Positions 27,883-37,224 of a stretch of DNA of 41,799 bases are shown here, one piece after another. This DNA comes from Rhodothermales bacterium (GTDB taxonomy: Bacteria; Bacteroidota; Rhodothermia; Rhodothermales; Bin80). The notes beneath the pieces were generated by a model. That model was not told the DNA's origin, ran no database searches, and saw only the letters and a list, made by a program, of their open reading frames with translations. Both the position numbers and the translations under genes were made by a program. Every line of letters begins with the position of its first letter. The stretch's first letter is position 1. The stretch covers positions 1 to 41,799 of the forward strand of contig JAJECE010000043.1 of NCBI GenBank assembly GCA_022822185.1. The letters are read 5' to 3'.

Positions 27883-29043
27883 ATGAGAATTTTATCTATC
27901 AGTCTCTCCGTCCTGCTTTTTCTGAGTTTGAGTGCATGCGACAACTCGGATAATGACCAGGTTACCGAAATTGCCATTGGACTTGCAGCGCCACTGACCG
28001 GCACTTCCGCACGTGCCGGTCAGGACATGCGTACCGCAGCGGAAATGGCGATTGCGCTCGCAAACGAAGACCTTGCTGAAGGCAGCCCGCCGTTCCGTCT
28101 TTTTATTGAGGACACGAAAAGCACCACCGAGGGTGCCGAGGAGGCGTTCCAGAACCTCATCTCCAGCGGCACCGCATTCATCGTAGGCCCGTATACCTCT
28201 ACAAATACCGATCACATTATACCGATCATTGATAATGCGAATATTCTCACGATTGCCCCTGCCTCTGCCGCGCAGGGATTAGCCGCCAAATCTGACTGGC
28301 TCTTCCGCTCCTCGCTCACTGTTGATATCCTGATGCCGGCCGGGGTGCGTGAGACCCAGGACTATCTTGGTTACAAAAATGTTGGTGTCCTGACCAATTC
28401 CGGGGATCAGTTCTCCCGGAGTGCAGAGGAGAAACTCATTGAGGAGATTGGCAGGCTCAGTGGCGTGTCTATCGGTATGGAGCAGTCTTTTAACCGGCCG
28501 GGCGGGAATCCTGTATCGGATCTGTCCGCCCAGATTAATGCACTTGCGAACGCGTCTCCAAAACTGGATGCACTATTCTTTTTTGGTCTTGCTCCGGATC
28601 GGTATAATTTCATCCTGAAGGCGCACGAACTAGGGGTAAAGGATTTGCCGTTCGTCATGACCCTGCTGAGCACCTCGGATATCCGTCTTGCCCGCGAATC
28701 GGCACCTTCTTCCACCGAGGGGATTCTGGCCCTTCACGTATGGATTGCGGGAAGCACGCATCCGACAAGCCAGACCTATGTACGGGAGCATCAGGAGCGA
28801 TACAATGCGATCCCGAGCGATTTTCATGCGCGGACCTACGCTGCGACGAACCTGCTTGTGCAGGCGATCACAGAGGTTGCTCCCGACAATATTTCCAATG
28901 ACGCAGTCCGGCAGAAACTGGCGGAAATGGAGAATACAGACACGATCTACGGGCCATTCTCCTTTGATGAAAACGGGGATGCCCAGTACGACCCGCTGGT
29001 AGGGATTGTGCGGGGCACAGATATTGAACTCCTCCCGAATTAG
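27883..29043 (+). CDS. Ligand-binding lipoprotein of the Leu/Ile/Val-binding fold (paralogue 2)
   Basis: 386 residues with a lipobox at LSLSAC (Cys19). It is collinear with the preceding protein: IAIGLAAPLTGTSARAGQDMRTAAEMA, FIVGPYTSTNTDHIIPIIDNANILTIAP, SDWLFRSSLT, VGVLTNSGDQFSRSAE and DTIYGPFSFDENGDAQYDPLVGIV. The paralogues differ throughout, so the duplication is old. It is probably cotranscribed with paralogue 1, and it ends about 200 bp before a strong stem-loop. Confidence 0.8.
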   Translation: MRILSISLSVLLFLSLSACDNSDNDQVTEIAIGLAAPLTGTSARAGQDMRTAAEMAIALANEDLAEGSPPFRLFIEDTKSTTEGAEEAFQNLISSGTAFIVGPYTSTNTDHIIPIIDNANILTIAPASAAQGLAAKSDWLFRSSLTVDILMPAGVRETQDYLGYKNVGVLTNSGDQFSRSAEEKLIEEIGRLSGVSIGMEQSFNRPGGNPVSDLSAQINALANASPKLDALFFFGLAPDRYNFILKAHELGVKDLPFVMTLLSTSDIRLARESAPSSTEGILALHVWIAGSTHPTSQTYVREHQERYNAIPSDFHARTYAATNLLVQAITEVAPDNISNDAVRQKLAEMENTDTIYGPFSFDENGDAQYDPLVGIVRGTDIELLPN

Positions 29044-29395
29044 CCTTTGGGATTGCAGTCATTATGAATCACGGTCAGTAACACCGCTCCGGCACAGATA
29101 TAGCGCCAGCTGTCTCAGACGGAGAATAATTATTCAGGCAAGTCGCCCCTTGTTCTCCGTCTATAGGAGAATCCATCGTTCAGGAAAGCAATCGTGCTCT
29201 TCCCTTATCAAGGGCGACCAAACAGATTGACGCATAAAGGAGCAGACCGCGCCAGTAATCTTACTGGCGCGGTCCAACCATCTACTCTCATTCGTAGTGT
29301 CTAGCCACGTAGGTTAATGCGCCATGTGCGGTGCAACCCGACATATAACCGCATTTCACGGACTTGGAATCTTATGATCCCGTCATCTTTTCCGC
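29044..29395. other. Convergent intergenic region
   Basis: No gene is supported. The region holds the 29245-29274 stem-loop. Short frames on both strands look random. Confidence 0.4.
29245..29274. terminator. Strong stem-loop between convergent genes
   Basis: GACCGCGCCAGTAA (29245-29258) is followed, after the two bases TC, by its perfect reverse complement (29261-29274), giving up to 14 paired bases, or about 12 with a realistic loop. It sits in the 352-bp gap between the plus-strand lipoprotein gene and the minus-strand receptor gene. It therefore probably ends transcription from one or both sides, although it lacks a T-tract. Confidence 0.6.
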
Positions 29396-31795
29396 CTAAA
29401 AATGAATCGCATACGTCAGACGTATATCCCGGCCCGGGAGTGGCACCGTTTCTTTCAGGAATGACGTATGTGATCTGGCTAACGTATTGCCGAGATTCAA
29501 GCCCTGCAAAGAAATCGTCTGCGCCGTAGAACCTGCGAACAGGCGATAGCGCACTTTCGCATCAACCATCGTATATCCGTCTGTCTTTTCTTCCGTAGAG
29601 AACACCTGATCCTGAGTGGAAACTCGTCTCACGGACAAATCGGCAACAAAATTATTCAACGAATACCGCAGGGATGCACCTAAGCGGAATGGCGGAATCC
29701 GAGGCAGATTCGCATCTTCAGCTGTTAGCCTGCCGTTTACATAATCCGCTGTCAATCCAAGGCTTACACGGCTACTCTCGTTACGGAACACCGCGATGTC
29801 TGCATTCATTTCCAGACCCGTAATGGTTGCTTCCGCCTGAGTAGTCTGAAGAACCGGACTCCCCTCTTCCATCCTGCCGGTCAATGCATAATAGATAAAG
29901 CTGTCCGACTGGTTCAGATATCCTGTCAATGTTACATCTACGGACCCTGTATTGAGAAATCCAGACACCGTTGCATTATTGGTCACCTCAACCTTGAGGT
30001 TTTCATTGCCTATATCTACGGATCGTATACCGGTGTGTAATCCATCTGCATACAATTCCGTTGTACTTGGCGCCTTTGCCGCACGTGCAAGACTGAGTGA
30101 AAATGCTAATTGATCGCTTACCTCATAGTTCGCACCTCCACCTAGGCTCAAGGATGAGAACGATCTTGAGTTACCGTCTTCAGGATCATGAGAGTGCCAA
30201 TGCATTCGCCCGCTAAATTCCAGTCTCAACTGCCCCAGGTTAATCCGCTCCATTGCAAAGATGCCGACTTGGGTAGACACGGTTGATGGCAAAAAACTTG
30301 CATGACCTCCTCCCGCCTGGCTGATCTCGAGATCCCGCCGTTGAATCTGAATACCTACGACCCCTTTTGTTGACCGATGAAGTGCGTGATCCAATTCCAT
30401 TCGACCTTCCCACTGATTATTCTCATACACGATTCCATTCTCTCGTTCGCCTGATTCAAGGTGCTCAATCTCAGTGTGCTCATAATCGGAAACACCCAAC
30501 CTGAATCTTAGTCCTTCAATCACACCATCACCAAAGCGATAGGCACCTTCTATATCGTAGTTCACGGATGCCAGATCAATGGAAACTTCCCCAATTCCTT
30601 CTTCATCGTGACCGTGTTCATCTTCGTGCTCATCGTCATGATGATCCTCTTCGTGTTCATCATCATGATGGTCTTCTTCGTGTTCATCGTCATCATGCTC
30701 ATCTCCGTGAGCATGTGCGTGACCACCAGGAATTCCATAATCTGAATTGTGAACGCTGATCGATGCTCCAATATAACCCCGCTTCCCCATCCAGGACATT
30801 CCAACGGATCCCCTTCCAAGAGAGGTTCTGGAGTTTTCGATATGATCTATCAGTGCAGACATTTCATCTTCGTGCTCATCATGCTCTTCATGCTCATCGT
30901 GCTCTCCCTCAGGGTTAAATGATGGTGTAGATATATCCCCTGTCTCACGCAACAAGCCGTGAGCACGCCAGACTACATTCCCGAATGCACCCGTTAGTCT
31001 GCCCCCGCCGCCGCGCTCATCGGATCCAAGTCCTCCTCTTCCGTACGCCATTCCTTCCACGCCCTTCACGGGACGCTCATTAGGGACTCTCCCGTCAATA
31101 ACGTTCACGACCCCACCCGTAATATCACTTCCGTACAGAAGTGTTGCTGGTCCTCGAATGATTTCAACTCGTCTGGCATCAAAAATATCTGCCCCTACCG
31201 CATGATCTTCACTTTGCTCGCTTACATCACCGACAGCTAAGCCATGCTGAAGAACCTTGACTCTGCTGCCCCCTACTCCGCCGATAATTGGGCGGCTGGC
31301 CGCAGGGCCGAAATAGGTTGCCGCCATGCCCGGATAATTCTTTAAAGCCTCTCCAAGACTGACCCCTTCCGATTCAAGGAGATCATTCCCCTCCAAGACT
31401 TCTATGGGATTAACCAATTCGGATTTCCTCAGGGCTATTGCACCTGCGGTAATCACCATCTCATCGAGAAATTTGTGCCGCAGAATTTCTATATCCGCTG
31501 TGACCGTCTCCCCTGCGACTACGATAACGGTTTCCAAATTTTCTCCCCAGACAGGGCTATCCACATGCAGAAGCACCGAGCCTGCTGGAACTTCTTCAAG
31601 TATAAACTGCCCTGATCCATCAACCTGCTGTGAATAATTTGAATTGACGATTGTAACAACAGCATCGGTTACAATTGTCATTCCATCGGCAGCATATACC
31701 GTCCCCTGAATCTCACCCAGGTCCTGCGCATTCACATGCTGAACTCCCAGCATCACCACAATCACGCCCACCGCGAAATAGTACATTTTTTTCAT
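29396..31795 (-). CDS. TonB-dependent receptor with His-rich loop, ZnuD-like (paralogue 1)
   Basis: About 799 residues from the preferred ATG at 31795, which starts the signal peptide MKKMYYFAVGVIVVMLGV; an upstream in-frame ATG at 31834 adds a polar tail. After a carboxypeptidase-regulatory-like domain (about 25-105) come the plug (GVSLGEALKNYPGM, RPIIGGVGGSRVKVLQHG, VEIIRGPATLLYGSDITGGVVNV) and the 22-strand barrel ending in ...RLTYAIHF. Extracellular loops are rich in His, Asp and Glu (about 30605-30720 and 30860-30910), next to NSDYGIPGG. ZnuD zinc receptors share this loop position and the following VSIDLASVNYDIEGAY pattern, so zinc or another divalent metal is the likely substrate. Confidence 0.85.
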   Translation of the reverse strand: MKKMYYFAVGVIVVMLGVQHVNAQDLGEIQGTVYAADGMTIVTDAVVTIVNSNYSQQVDGSGQFILEEVPAGSVLLHVDSPVWGENLETVIVVAGETVTADIEILRHKFLDEMVITAGAIALRKSELVNPIEVLEGNDLLESEGVSLGEALKNYPGMAATYFGPAASRPIIGGVGGSRVKVLQHGLAVGDVSEQSEDHAVGADIFDARRVEIIRGPATLLYGSDITGGVVNVIDGRVPNERPVKGVEGMAYGRGGLGSDERGGGGRLTGAFGNVVWRAHGLLRETGDISTPSFNPEGEHDEHEEHDEHEDEMSALIDHIENSRTSLGRGSVGMSWMGKRGYIGASISVHNSDYGIPGGHAHAHGDEHDDDEHEEDHHDDEHEEDHHDDEHEDEHGHDEEGIGEVSIDLASVNYDIEGAYRFGDGVIEGLRFRLGVSDYEHTEIEHLESGERENGIVYENNQWEGRMELDHALHRSTKGVVGIQIQRRDLEISQAGGGHASFLPSTVSTQVGIFAMERINLGQLRLEFSGRMHWHSHDPEDGNSRSFSSLSLGGGANYEVSDQLAFSLSLARAAKAPSTTELYADGLHTGIRSVDIGNENLKVEVTNNATVSGFLNTGSVDVTLTGYLNQSDSFIYYALTGRMEEGSPVLQTTQAEATITGLEMNADIAVFRNESSRVSLGLTADYVNGRLTAEDANLPRIPPFRLGASLRYSLNNFVADLSVRRVSTQDQVFSTEEKTDGYTMVDAKVRYRLFAGSTAQTISLQGLNLGNTLARSHTSFLKETVPLPGRDIRLTYAIHF

Positions 31796-32263
31796 CAAAA
31801 CCTTTTGTTTTCGTTTAGTATGTAAGAGGAACACACCTCACACGGCGATACTAATTTGCCGGACATAAGTTCCCGCACCTATGGAAAATATTCTGCTGCA
31901 ATCTATCGGATAAGGTACCCCTCCGCAACCAGTTCCCGGAATACCCGAAAGAACCAGATCCGCAACAGGACCATGCCCCCGTCATCACGGCCAAGAGAGA
32001 CCCGCAACGACGGTGGACCTACGTCTGCACTAAATATACCCCGGCGAATGCTCGGCACGAAAAATCGTATCCGTATGAAAATTTAATACCGTCCTCTAGG
32101 TGACACATAAAGGACATCCACAGGACTCGGGGCAAAATTGGAGGACATGCCTCCAATCTCTTTTCCCTTAGCAATCAGTCTTGACGATTGACTTTCATCA
32201 GCAGAGACGACCGCACAGCAGAGACATCATTGATCTACCTGGACCCGCTTCCTGCCGTCTTAA
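31796..32263. other. Intergenic region between the two receptor genes
   Basis: No gene is supported. It is the upstream region of receptor paralogue 1. No Zur- or Fur-like palindrome was recognised by eye. Confidence 0.4.
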
Positions 32264-34717
32264 CTAAAAATGAATGGCGTACGTTAAGCGTATATCCCGC
32301 CCCGGGAGTGGAACCGTTTCTTTCAGGAATGACGTATGTGATCTCGCTAGCGTATTGCCAAGATTCAGGCCATGCAAAGAGATGCTCTGCGCGGTAGATC
32401 TCACGACCATACGATACCGTAATTTGGCATCAATCATGGTATAGCCATCTGTGTGTTCCTCCATGGAGAATACATCTTCCTGGCTGGCAACCCGTTTCAC
32501 AGAAAGATTCGCGACAAAATTATTCAGGGAGTACCGCAGTGAAGCCCTTAGACGCAGTGGCGGAATGCGAGGCAGGTGATCATCTTCCGATGTCAACCGG
32601 CCGCTGATATAATCTACCATCAGTCCTAGAATGACATGACTATTCCCGCTGTGGAACACTTCTAGGTCAGCATCTACTTCGAGTCCTGCAATTCTCGCTT
32701 CCGCCTGTGCAGTCTGAAGCACCGGATTTTCCCCTTCCATCCTGCCTGTCGGGGCATGATAGATGAAATTATCTGACTGATTCAGATATCCCGTCACGGT
32801 CACATGCACGGGCTCCGTATTCAGAAATCCAGAGACGGTGGCATTGCTGGTCACCTCCGTTTCAAGGTTTTCATTCCCGATTTCGACCGACCGGATTGCG
32901 GTATGTAATCCATCTGAATATAATTCTGTTATACTCGGTGCCTTTGCTGCGCGTGCGAGGCTCAAAGAAAACGACAGTTGATCATTGACTGCATAGTTCA
33001 CACCGCCCCCCAGGCTCAGGGAGGAGAATGATCTTTCGGTATGACCGTCAGGATCATGTGTCTGCCATTGCATTCGTCCACTGAATTCCAGTTTGAACTG
33101 TCTCAGATTAATCCGCTCCATCGCAAAGACACCTACCTGCGTAGATAACGTTGCTGGCAAACTTGAATGGCTTCCCGCGGGATTGAGATCACGTCTCTTG
33201 ACCTGTACTCCGGCAGTCCCTTTCGTTAATCGACTCAGTGAGTGATCCAGTTCAAAACGCCCTTCCCACCGATTATTCTCGTAGATGATCCCGATTTCCC
33301 GTCCTCCGGATTCAAGGTGTTCAATCTCGGTGTGCTTGTAATCGGTCACGCCAAATCTGAAGCGCAGCCCGTCAATCACTCTACCGCCAAAGCGGTAGCC
33401 ACCTTCTATATCATAGGTCACCGAGTTCATATCAATGGACACTTCTCCGACTCCTTCTTCATCGTGACCGTGTTCCTCTTCATGATCATCATGCTCTTCG
33501 TCATCGTGATGCTCTTCATCATCGTGATGCTCTTCCTCATCGTGATGCTCTTCCTCATTGTGCCCGTCTTCATCATGCTCACCATGTTCATCGCCATGTG
33601 CTCCGTGCGCATGTCCAGGAACCCCGTAGTCTGAATTGTGAAAGCTGACTGCCGCTCCTACGTAACCACGCCTGCCAAGCCAGGACATACCAAAGGAGCC
33701 TCTTCCTAGCGATGTATTTGAATTTTTGATATGGTCAGTCATCTCCAGTGCCTCATCCTCGTGTTCTTCATCTTCTTCGTGCTCTTCATGCTCCTCTTCT
33801 TCGTGCTCTTCATGATCGTCATGCTGCCCTTCGATGCTAAAAGACGGGGTAGATACATCTCCTGTTTCACGCACCAGACCGTGTGCACGCCAGACAATAT
33901 TCCCGAATGCTCCTGTAAGGCTTCCCCCGCCCCCTCGTTCATTGGAACCCAGTCCACCCCGCCCCAATGCCATTCCCGCAATGCGATTCACCGGGCGCTC
34001 ATTCGGAACTCTGCCGTCAAGAATATTCACCACGCCGCCGGTAATATCGCTTCCATATAAGAGTGCTGCAGGCCCCCGGATCACTTCAATGCGTCCGGCA
34101 TCAAACGCATCTGCCCCAACTGCATGATCTTCACTCTGATCACTCACATCACCAACATCCAGACCATGCTGAAGAATCTTGACTCTACTGCCCCCGACAC
34201 CGCCAATAATCGGACGACTGGCTCCAGGGCCGAAATAGGTTGATGCCACACCTGGAAGACTCTTTAGGGACTCTCCAAGGCTAACTCCATCCGATTCAAC
34301 AAGGTCGCTTTCGGTCAAAACATTCACCGGGTTGACTAACTCCGAACGGGTCAGAGGTGTCGGCCCCGCCGTAATCACTATCTCCTCAAGGCGTACATGT
34401 CGCAAAACTTCGATGTCCACTTCAACGGTTTCGCCTGCAATGACCGTAACCGCCTCCGAATTTCGTCCCCAGGTTGGACTTTCAACCCGTAAAAGCACTG
34501 AACCGGCGGGCACTTCTTCAAAAACAAACTGCCCCGACGCATCAACCCGCTGCGAATAATTCAGGCCAACCAGCGTAACTGTCGCATCGGTAACAGCGGT
34601 TTCAGTTCCGGGCCCGGAAACGGTCCCTTGAATACTTCCCCATTCCTGTGCACTCACAGGCAGCGTCCCCACGAATGTTATCAGTACGCCAATAACAAGA
34701 CAGGATAGATTTTTCAT
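32264..34717 (-). CDS. TonB-dependent receptor with His-rich loop, ZnuD-like (paralogue 2)
   Basis: 817 residues, closely related to the neighbouring receptor along the whole length; the last 28 residues are identical. The signal peptide is MKNLSCLVIGVLITFVGTLPVSAQ, followed by a carboxypeptidase-regulatory-like domain, plug and barrel in the same order. The metal-type loops are longer here: one of about 25 residues of HE/EE repeats (about 33740-33825) and one of about 60 residues beginning HAHGAHGDEHGEHDEDGH (about 33450-33620). The loop lengths differ from those of paralogue 1, as expected of repeats that expand and contract. TonB-driven zinc uptake is inferred from similarity to ZnuD. Confidence 0.86.
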   Translation of the reverse strand: MKNLSCLVIGVLITFVGTLPVSAQEWGSIQGTVSGPGTETAVTDATVTLVGLNYSQRVDASGQFVFEEVPAGSVLLRVESPTWGRNSEAVTVIAGETVEVDIEVLRHVRLEEIVITAGPTPLTRSELVNPVNVLTESDLVESDGVSLGESLKSLPGVASTYFGPGASRPIIGGVGGSRVKILQHGLDVGDVSDQSEDHAVGADAFDAGRIEVIRGPAALLYGSDITGGVVNILDGRVPNERPVNRIAGMALGRGGLGSNERGGGGSLTGAFGNIVWRAHGLVRETGDVSTPSFSIEGQHDDHEEHEEEEHEEHEEDEEHEDEALEMTDHIKNSNTSLGRGSFGMSWLGRRGYVGAAVSFHNSDYGVPGHAHGAHGDEHGEHDEDGHNEEEHHDEEEHHDDEEHHDDEEHDDHEEEHGHDEEGVGEVSIDMNSVTYDIEGGYRFGGRVIDGLRFRFGVTDYKHTEIEHLESGGREIGIIYENNRWEGRFELDHSLSRLTKGTAGVQVKRRDLNPAGSHSSLPATLSTQVGVFAMERINLRQFKLEFSGRMQWQTHDPDGHTERSFSSLSLGGGVNYAVNDQLSFSLSLARAAKAPSITELYSDGLHTAIRSVEIGNENLETEVTSNATVSGFLNTEPVHVTVTGYLNQSDNFIYHAPTGRMEGENPVLQTAQAEARIAGLEVDADLEVFHSGNSHVILGLMVDYISGRLTSEDDHLPRIPPLRLRASLRYSLNNFVANLSVKRVASQEDVFSMEEHTDGYTMIDAKLRYRMVVRSTAQSISLHGLNLGNTLARSHTSFLKETVPLPGRDIRLTYAIHF

Positions 34718-35109
34718 CAGATTTTATTCGTCTAGTTTTAATGATTCTGTGTGCAACATACCCTGTACCCGTCACTCTGCTTTGAGATGATACGATCAGC
34801 GGGCAGGTAACCACTATTCTCCTTTGCATGACAAAATGGATCGAATGAGCCGGCATACGATACTTCTTTGTGTAAGAAGTTGTCAGAAGAGTATTGCTTC
34901 CTGTCAAAATTCGCCATCCTGCCTTGGGGCATGAGCGGTAAAGAACACACAGGGGGTAACACGAATCCATTGAATAGGTTCAGTCGGGGTCTACGAAATC
35001 CAGATCAGAGGAGACAACCGGTCATTCTATCCGTCTTCCAGTCCATCGGCTACTCAGTTCAATCCTGCCTGAAAGGATAAAGGGCGGGGAGACGTCCTCT
35101 TGTTCTTCT
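34718..35109. other. Intergenic region upstream of receptor paralogue 2
   Basis: No gene is supported. It contains a perfect short hairpin, ACTTCTT/AAGAAGT (34862-34868 with 34874-34880, loop TGTGT). The hairpin could lie in the receptor leader or be the end of the htpX-side transcription unit. No operator was recognised. Confidence 0.35.
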
Positions 35110-35928
35110 TTAGTGGATCAGTCTCCGGACACGCTCTTGCGTCGGCGGATGCGTACTGAACAGTGACATGCCCCCTTTTCTGGAAATTGGCATCATAATG
35201 AACATGTGCGCGGTCGCAGGATTCGCATCCATGGGCACCTTTTCGTGAAGATTTTCAATCCTCACGAGCGCACTGGCCAGCCCTCTCGGAGTACCCGCAA
35301 TTTCTGCACCCGTTTTATCCGCCTCAAATTCCCGTGAGCGGGAAATTGCCGATTGGATCAGCATCGCTGCAATCGGAGAGAGAATCAGAGTGGCCAACAA
35401 GACAAATATATTGTTTCGGCGATCCCCGCCGCCGCCAAAAATCATCGCATACTGTGCCATCTGCGCCACCATCATAATGACGGCGGCAAGCGTAGCGGCA
35501 ATGGAACTGATGAGGATGTCATAATTCCGAATGTGCGCTAGTTCATGGGCCATGACCCCGGCTAACTCCTGTGAATTCAGATTCCGGATCAACCCCTCTG
35601 TTGCAGCAACTGCGGCATGTTCGGGATTCCGGCCTGTCGCAAAGGCATTGGGCGAATCATCGGGAATGATATACACTCTGGGCATGGGGAGCCCTGCATT
35701 TTGTGCCAGGTCTTCGGTCATGCGATAGAGTTTATGGTCTCTATCCACCTCTCTGGCCCGGTACATTCTGAGCACAATCTTGTCAGAAAACCAGTAAGAC
35801 CCAAAATTCATTGCAATTGCAAAGACAAGCGCCAGAAGCAGCCCAACCTGTCCTCCAAGCGATCCGCCAATGACGAGTACCAGACCGCTAAGCCCTCCCA
35901 AAAGCAGTACCGTTTTGAAATTATTCAT
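35110..35928 (-). CDS. htpX: HtpX-type membrane zinc metalloprotease (M48)
   Basis: 272 residues. Two N-terminal helices (about 8-25 and 30-50) precede the catalytic domain with HELAH (zinc ligands) in GVMAHELAHIRNYDIL (about 126-141). The third ligand is in SRSREFEADKTGAE (about 196-209). Two further helices lie between these motifs. HtpX degrades misfolded membrane proteins together with FtsH and is usually induced by envelope or heat stress. Length and motif spacing fit the family (280-295 residues is usual). The start at 35928 begins directly with the first hydrophobic helix. Confidence 0.9.
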   Translation of the reverse strand: MNNFKTVLLLGGLSGLVLVIGGSLGGQVGLLLALVFAIAMNFGSYWFSDKIVLRMYRAREVDRDHKLYRMTEDLAQNAGLPMPRVYIIPDDSPNAFATGRNPEHAAVAATEGLIRNLNSQELAGVMAHELAHIRNYDILISSIAATLAAVIMMVAQMAQYAMIFGGGGDRRNNIFVLLATLILSPIAAMLIQSAISRSREFEADKTGAEIAGTPRGLASALVRIENLHEKVPMDANPATAHMFIMMPISRKGGMSLFSTHPPTQERVRRLIH

Positions 35929-36140
35929 CCCTGAAGCCCGAAATTCTAGACATGCAGGGATACGGTTTTACAGCGATGTGGTTTCAGCAGGTTGTTGGAT
36001 TCCACTTTGTATGCATCATTACTTCGGAATCATCTGCCCCATCTAACGCCTTGATTAATTGACATCGAAGTAACCTCCAACTATCTACGAATACCCAGAG
36101 AATGAAACCACATCAGCAAAAATAAGTCTGTGGACTGAAA

Positions 36141-36593
36141 CTACAGTTGGATCAATCCCAGAACTATAAAAAGTATGGATAACACAAAAAACAGGATTGG
36201 CAGGCTAGTTTCAGCTATCGTCAGTTTCCAGTATGTTCGATACTCCCTGCCTTCTTTTAAGAGTTCCCATTCGCGTGTAAAGAACGGGTAAATCAGCGAT
36301 TTCTCAAGCTGCTGCAACGTCTTGAATTTTCCAGTGTTCAACTGTCTGTAGGATCGAATGATCACATACCAGGACGCGGACACGAAGAGTCCAATAGAAC
36401 CAAGGAGCAGGAAAACAACTATCTTCGGTTCAGTGGACGAATTTGTTGTAATGAGTGCAACGCCTGCCGCCATGAGGCCTGTGAGTAATATTACAAACAA
36501 CCGATTCGCTCCTTCACGGCGTTGACTGACACGGTCCGCCATCTCTGTGTGGAGACGATAGATCTCGATCAATTCTTCCTGTCTGTCCGTCAT
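36141..36593 (-). CDS. RipA-family small membrane protein
   Basis: 150 residues from ATG 36593, preceded by a strong ribosome site (GGAGG, nine bases upstream). The open frame extends further to 37019, but that extension looks random. The N-terminal helix IEIYRLHTEMADRVSQRREGANRLFVILLTGLMA leads into two membrane segments (about 29-48 and 56-75). Then come a LKTLQQLEKSLIYPFFTREWELL motif and a third hydrophobic segment at the C-terminus. This is the layout of the RipA-family octameric membrane proteins, which are of unclear function. It lies about 210 bp from htpX, on the same strand. Confidence 0.65.
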   Translation of the reverse strand: MTDRQEELIEIYRLHTEMADRVSQRREGANRLFVILLTGLMAAGVALITTNSSTEPKIVVFLLLGSIGLFVSASWYVIIRSYRQLNTGKFKTLQQLEKSLIYPFFTREWELLKEGREYRTYWKLTIAETSLPILFFVLSILFIVLGLIQL

Positions 36594-37224
36594 CTTCAGT
36601 TCCTCCCGGACTGAGTGAGTTTGTTTTATTTCAGAAGGATCCCCGCCTGATAACAACGTCCTGATCTGCCCCGCATAGTAGCAGATCCGCCCCGCGGGAT
36701 ACCGTAATTCCCAAGACTTGTTCCACCAACTCAATACGTTCCTGTGCGGGACAAGGTTGTAGTGACACATATTCGCGGGATCTGGAAAATATCCCGGCAC
36801 CGGAACCCTCTGGTGTCGGCAACCAGACCGGCCCTGATTCCCCGATGCTGCAGAGAGTCTGCCCCATCTTTCTGACCGGCAATTTTCTCTGAGCCCCCCT
36901 CGGAACAGAATTTTCCAAAATAAAAAGGTAGTATATTTCGCATGAATGATTGAACACCCATCATTCATGCCGGTATACAAGGTACGGAGCCGGTTGACTA
37001 TCACGATGAAAACGATCACCGGTTACGGATGAATCTGTATCCTGCATAGAGGCCCTGCCGATACCCTGCTCACTGAAAGTGTTTCTGGGATGGTTTGAAT
37101 GTTGTGATCATTAATTGAATGGCGTGCAATGCCCGTGAATTTCATGATCCCATATGACACTGGAGTAACCCAAGAGACTCCCCGTAACAGAGGTTGCAGT
37201 TTGGTAACCTTCGTCAAGCAGGTC
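36594..37224. other. Intergenic region with a perfect palindrome and an uncertain minus-strand frame
   Basis: An 11-bp inverted repeat, GCATGAATGAT (36940-36950) and ATCATTCATGC (36960-36970) with a 9-base loop, lies here. On the minus strand, 36957-36631 is open for 108 codons (QTLCSIGESGPVWLPTPEGSGAGIF...RIELVEQVLGITVSRGADLLLCGADQDV). This looks more protein-like than random, but I do not recognise it and cannot support it as a gene. The region also contains the start side of the giant repeat gene. Confidence 0.35.

Noticed and set aside
33242..33634. Hydrophobic plus-strand frame opposite the His-rich receptor loop
   Set aside because: The run of Ile/Met/Leu/Phe is the complement of GAT/CAT/GAA-type codons in the receptor and not a membrane protein.
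36594..37019. 142-residue N-terminal extension of the RipA-family protein
   Set aside because: The internal ATG at 36593 has a strong ribosome-binding site and starts the family-like region; the upstream residues look random.
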